This document shows, piece after piece, positions 62,119 through 64,000 of a DNA stretch of 64,000 bases (position 1 is the first letter of the stretch; the number at the start of each line of letters is the position of its first letter). The stretch is from Alphaproteobacteria bacterium (GTDB taxonomy: Bacteria > Pseudomonadota > Alphaproteobacteria > Sphingomonadales > Sphingomonadaceae): positions 1 to 64,000 of the forward strand of contig JAHJIJ010000009.1 in the NCBI GenBank assembly GCA_018823325.1, read 5' to 3'. The notes under the pieces are model-generated. The model ran no database searches. It was not told where the DNA came from and saw nothing but the letters and a program-made list of their open reading frames with translations. The position numbers and the translations under genes are program-made.

Positions 62119-63975
62119 TCAGCCAGGCCTGTCAGTTGCGCCAGTTGCGCCACATAAACGGTCTGGCGCGATTTTGGCGCGGCTGTCGCCGAGCCGCCAA
62201 GCGGCAGGCTTTCCGAACCCACCTCTTTCAGAAACGACGCCAGCCGTCTGCATGGCTCGTTGCACAGTGCGCCATGCATGACCGGCCTCGTCCGCATGAC
62301 GCTTCACCTCTCTAGCGGGCAAGGGGCCATCGGCTAATAGATCGCGCAACCAGTTGGCAGCGCCGCGCCGCTCGTTAGCTTCCTCGCCCTGTGCCTCCAC
62401 GCCCGCCAGCAATTCCCGTGCCGTGCCGTCGAGTGCCGCGCCCCATTGAACACGGGTCGCCACCACGCCCCGAAAGCCCTGCAGTTCGTCTTGCCGCAAA
62501 TCATAGATAAATCCGCCACCATCCGGGCCAATGTTCGACTTGGCCCTCGCCAACAGCCGCTGCGTCTGCTCCCCGTCCTTCGCCTCCGCCTTGGCTGCCA
62601 CCATCACCAGCCGGGCAAGCGCCCCAAACGCAAGTGAGCCGGTCACGCGGTCCAAGGGGTCGCTGCCCAACGTGCCCTTGGTGAAGTGCGAGATGCCCAG
62701 CAGGGCGCATTTGCGCATGTGGGCGATGTCCACCAGCGGTTGCAGTCCTCGACGGACCTCGGCGTTCTTGTGACTGTCTCCTGCGACGGCGGACACCAAG
62801 GGATCAATTATGAGCAAGCGCACGTCCGGCACCTGCGCAAGTGCCGTCGATAGCCCGGCTGTGTCGCCCGCGGGATCGAAACCACGCAACCCGCCTTGCC
62901 CGTCGCTCACGCCTCGCACAATGTGAACGCGCGCCATGTCCGCCCCAGCGACCCACAGGCGCGGCGCGAGTGTGTCGGCGGGATCATCTTCGCCAGACCA
63001 TATCACCACGCTTCCCTTCCCGGCTGGCGAGCCGTCCGGCCATGTGCCGCCGCTAGTGATAGCCGCCGCCAGGGCAAGCGCGATTGTTGTCTTGCCCGTG
63101 CCTGGCCTGCCAGCGAGAATGTGCAACTTGCCCGCCGCTAGCCAACCGGGCCATAGCCAATCGACAGGCTCGATCTGAAGCGCATCGCCGCGCACAAGTT
63201 CGACGCGTGAATTGGCTGACGGCCTATTTAGCACGGACTGAGTCAATGCCCGCAATTCGTCGGCTGAGCCAATCCAGTCGATTACATCGCCTTTGGGTGG
63301 GAGGCCGGGAAGCTCCACGATATGTGCCGTGCCGCCCGCCGCTTCGATCGCCGCGCAAACCGTCTGGGCAAACTCGCGGCCAGGATCATCATTGTCGGGA
63401 AGGATCACCACAGTGCGGCCCGCCAGCGCCTCGGCATAGCGATGGCGTGGATGCCAGCCTTTCGCGCCAAACGCGATGGCCGTTGCTGGAAAACCCCAGC
63501 CCGCCAGTTTGTCTGCTTTACGCTCGCCCTCAACAAGGTAAACAGGCGCGTTGGGATCAGCCGCCAGCAACTCGGGAAAGCGATAAAGCACGCGCTTGGT
63601 ATCGGCTAGGCCGTTAGCCCAGCCTTTCCCGAGACGCCGTTGGGCGACGAAGCGCTTGCGGCCGCCGGGCATCTCTTTCCGGACGGTGCGATAAAGCAGT
63701 GTGCCGGTTTCGTCTGCATATTCGTAGGTGCCAGCCAAGCGCCACCCTTCGCCGCGCTCGCGCTCAGGCAACATACCCCTAGCGCGAAGTTCGTCTTTAA
63801 TCGCCAGCGGATCGCCACCGTTGAAGCTATGGACTAGCAGACCATCAGGCGCGTTCGGATCGAGCGTGGCGACGGTGCCCCGATCCCGCTTACTGTGCCC
63901 GGGGGTGGGAAAGGCGACGGTATTCCCGCTCACTTCACCCCCCATAGTTGCGGCAATGCGCCCTAGGTCAACCAT
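62119..63975 (-). CDS. Primase-helicase of integrative element type
   Basis: A 618-residue protein with two domains. A TOPRIM-like primase module has VYLVEGERKADKLAGWG (catalytic Glu) and VVILPDNDDPGREFAQ (DxD-type Asp pair); a RecA-like ATPase follows with Walker A ILAGRPGTGKTTIA near residue 300 and Walker B RLLIIDPLVSAV. A C-terminal winged helix (LPAREVKRHADEAGHAWRTVQRAM) may bind DNA. This fits replication proteins of phages and genomic islands. Start ATG at 63975; the upstream neighbour lies outside the window. Confidence 0.85.
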   Translation of the reverse strand: MVDLGRIAATMGGEVSGNTVAFPTPGHSKRDRGTVATLDPNAPDGLLVHSFNGGDPLAIKDELRARGMLPERERGEGWRLAGTYEYADETGTLLYRTVRKEMPGGRKRFVAQRRLGKGWANGLADTKRVLYRFPELLAADPNAPVYLVEGERKADKLAGWGFPATAIAFGAKGWHPRHRYAEALAGRTVVILPDNDDPGREFAQTVCAAIEAAGGTAHIVELPGLPPKGDVIDWIGSADELRALTQSVLNRPSANSRVELVRGDALQIEPVDWLWPGWLAAGKLHILAGRPGTGKTTIALALAAAITSGGTWPDGSPAGKGSVVIWSGEDDPADTLAPRLWVAGADMARVHIVRGVSDGQGGLRGFDPAGDTAGLSTALAQVPDVRLLIIDPLVSAVAGDSHKNAEVRRGLQPLVDIAHMRKCALLGISHFTKGTLGSDPLDRVTGSLAFGALARLVMVAAKAEAKDGEQTQRLLARAKSNIGPDGGGFIYDLRQDELQGFRGVVATRVQWGAALDGTARELLAGVEAQGEEANERRGAANWLRDLLADGPLPAREVKRHADEAGHAWRTVQRAMQTAGVVSERGGFGKPAAWRLGDSRAKIAPDRLCGATGATDRPG

Positions 63976-64000
63976 GTTCAGCCGACGCGCGCCGATGGCG

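Overview
The window reads as a high-GC alphaproteobacterial chromosome from a sphingomonad (Sphingobium, Sphingomonas or Novosphingobium type). Evidence: a ferC-ferBA locus for feruloyl-CoA metabolism, a LigM/DesA-like tetrahydrofolate-dependent O-demethylase, a ppdK-glyS-glyQ block, sphingomonad-type exported proteins, and dispersed palindromic repeats of the kind common in these genomes. Species cannot be fixed from sequence alone.

Region 1 (1-22.5 kb) is an aromatic and methoxy-aromatic catabolic cluster. It opens at a probable IS end (five 23-bp tandem repeats) that truncates an MFS transporter gene. Then come a MetE-like methyltransferase, a VOC protein, an SDR, two Zn alcohol dehydrogenases (the second frameshifted), a benzoylformate decarboxylase-like ThDP enzyme, a BKACE beta-keto acid cleavage enzyme, an IclR regulator overlapping a cupin gene, an NTF2-like protein divergent from an SDR, an exported tannase/feruloyl esterase-type hydrolase coupled to an exported DUF3237 protein, both subunits of a Rieske ring-hydroxylating oxygenase, a MarR/HpaR-type regulator, a LigM-like O-demethylase and an alpha/beta hydrolase. 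The cluster ends with ferA and ferB divergent from ferC. A working hypothesis is: exported esterase releases hydroxycinnamate, FerA/FerB convert ferulate to vanillin plus acetyl-CoA, and the O-demethylase passes the methyl group to folate. The ThDP enzyme, BKACE, SDRs, VOC and NTF2-like proteins would belong to a branch whose substrate I cannot name. Two near-identical palindromes (consensus CTTAACATGTTAAG) upstream of the ThDP gene and of the Rieske operon suggest one regulator controls both.

Region 2 (22.5-26.1 kb) holds a persulfide/sulfide detoxification set (MBL hydrolase, BigR/SqrR-like repressor with two sensor cysteines, TauE/SafE exporter) and two small exported proteins. Region 3 (26.2-51.5 kb) is core chromosome: tRNA-Arg, ppdK, glyS (with an in-frame palindromic repeat insertion), glyQ, two TraB/GumN paralogues, rplY, pth, rlpA, phoX, ychF, a probable copper-related exported pair, an Rrf2/methyltransferase pair, MaoC plus two NTF2-like genes, mutL, mreBCD, mrdA and tRNA-Lys.

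Region 4 (51.5-64 kb) is a genomic island starting at the 3' end of tRNA-Lys. It carries a type I restriction-modification operon (hsdM, hsdS with a long C-terminal extension, a NucS/DUF4268-like PD-(D/E)XK gene, hsdR), a small lipoprotein, a 745-bp stretch without a convincing gene, a large PIN-like nuclease candidate flanked by imperfect direct repeats, and a TOPRIM/RecA-like primase-helicase. No integrase is visible, so the right end of the island lies beyond the window. The most promising undescribed elements are the PIN-like cassette, the nuclease embedded in the hsd operon, and the unassigned branch of the catabolic cluster.
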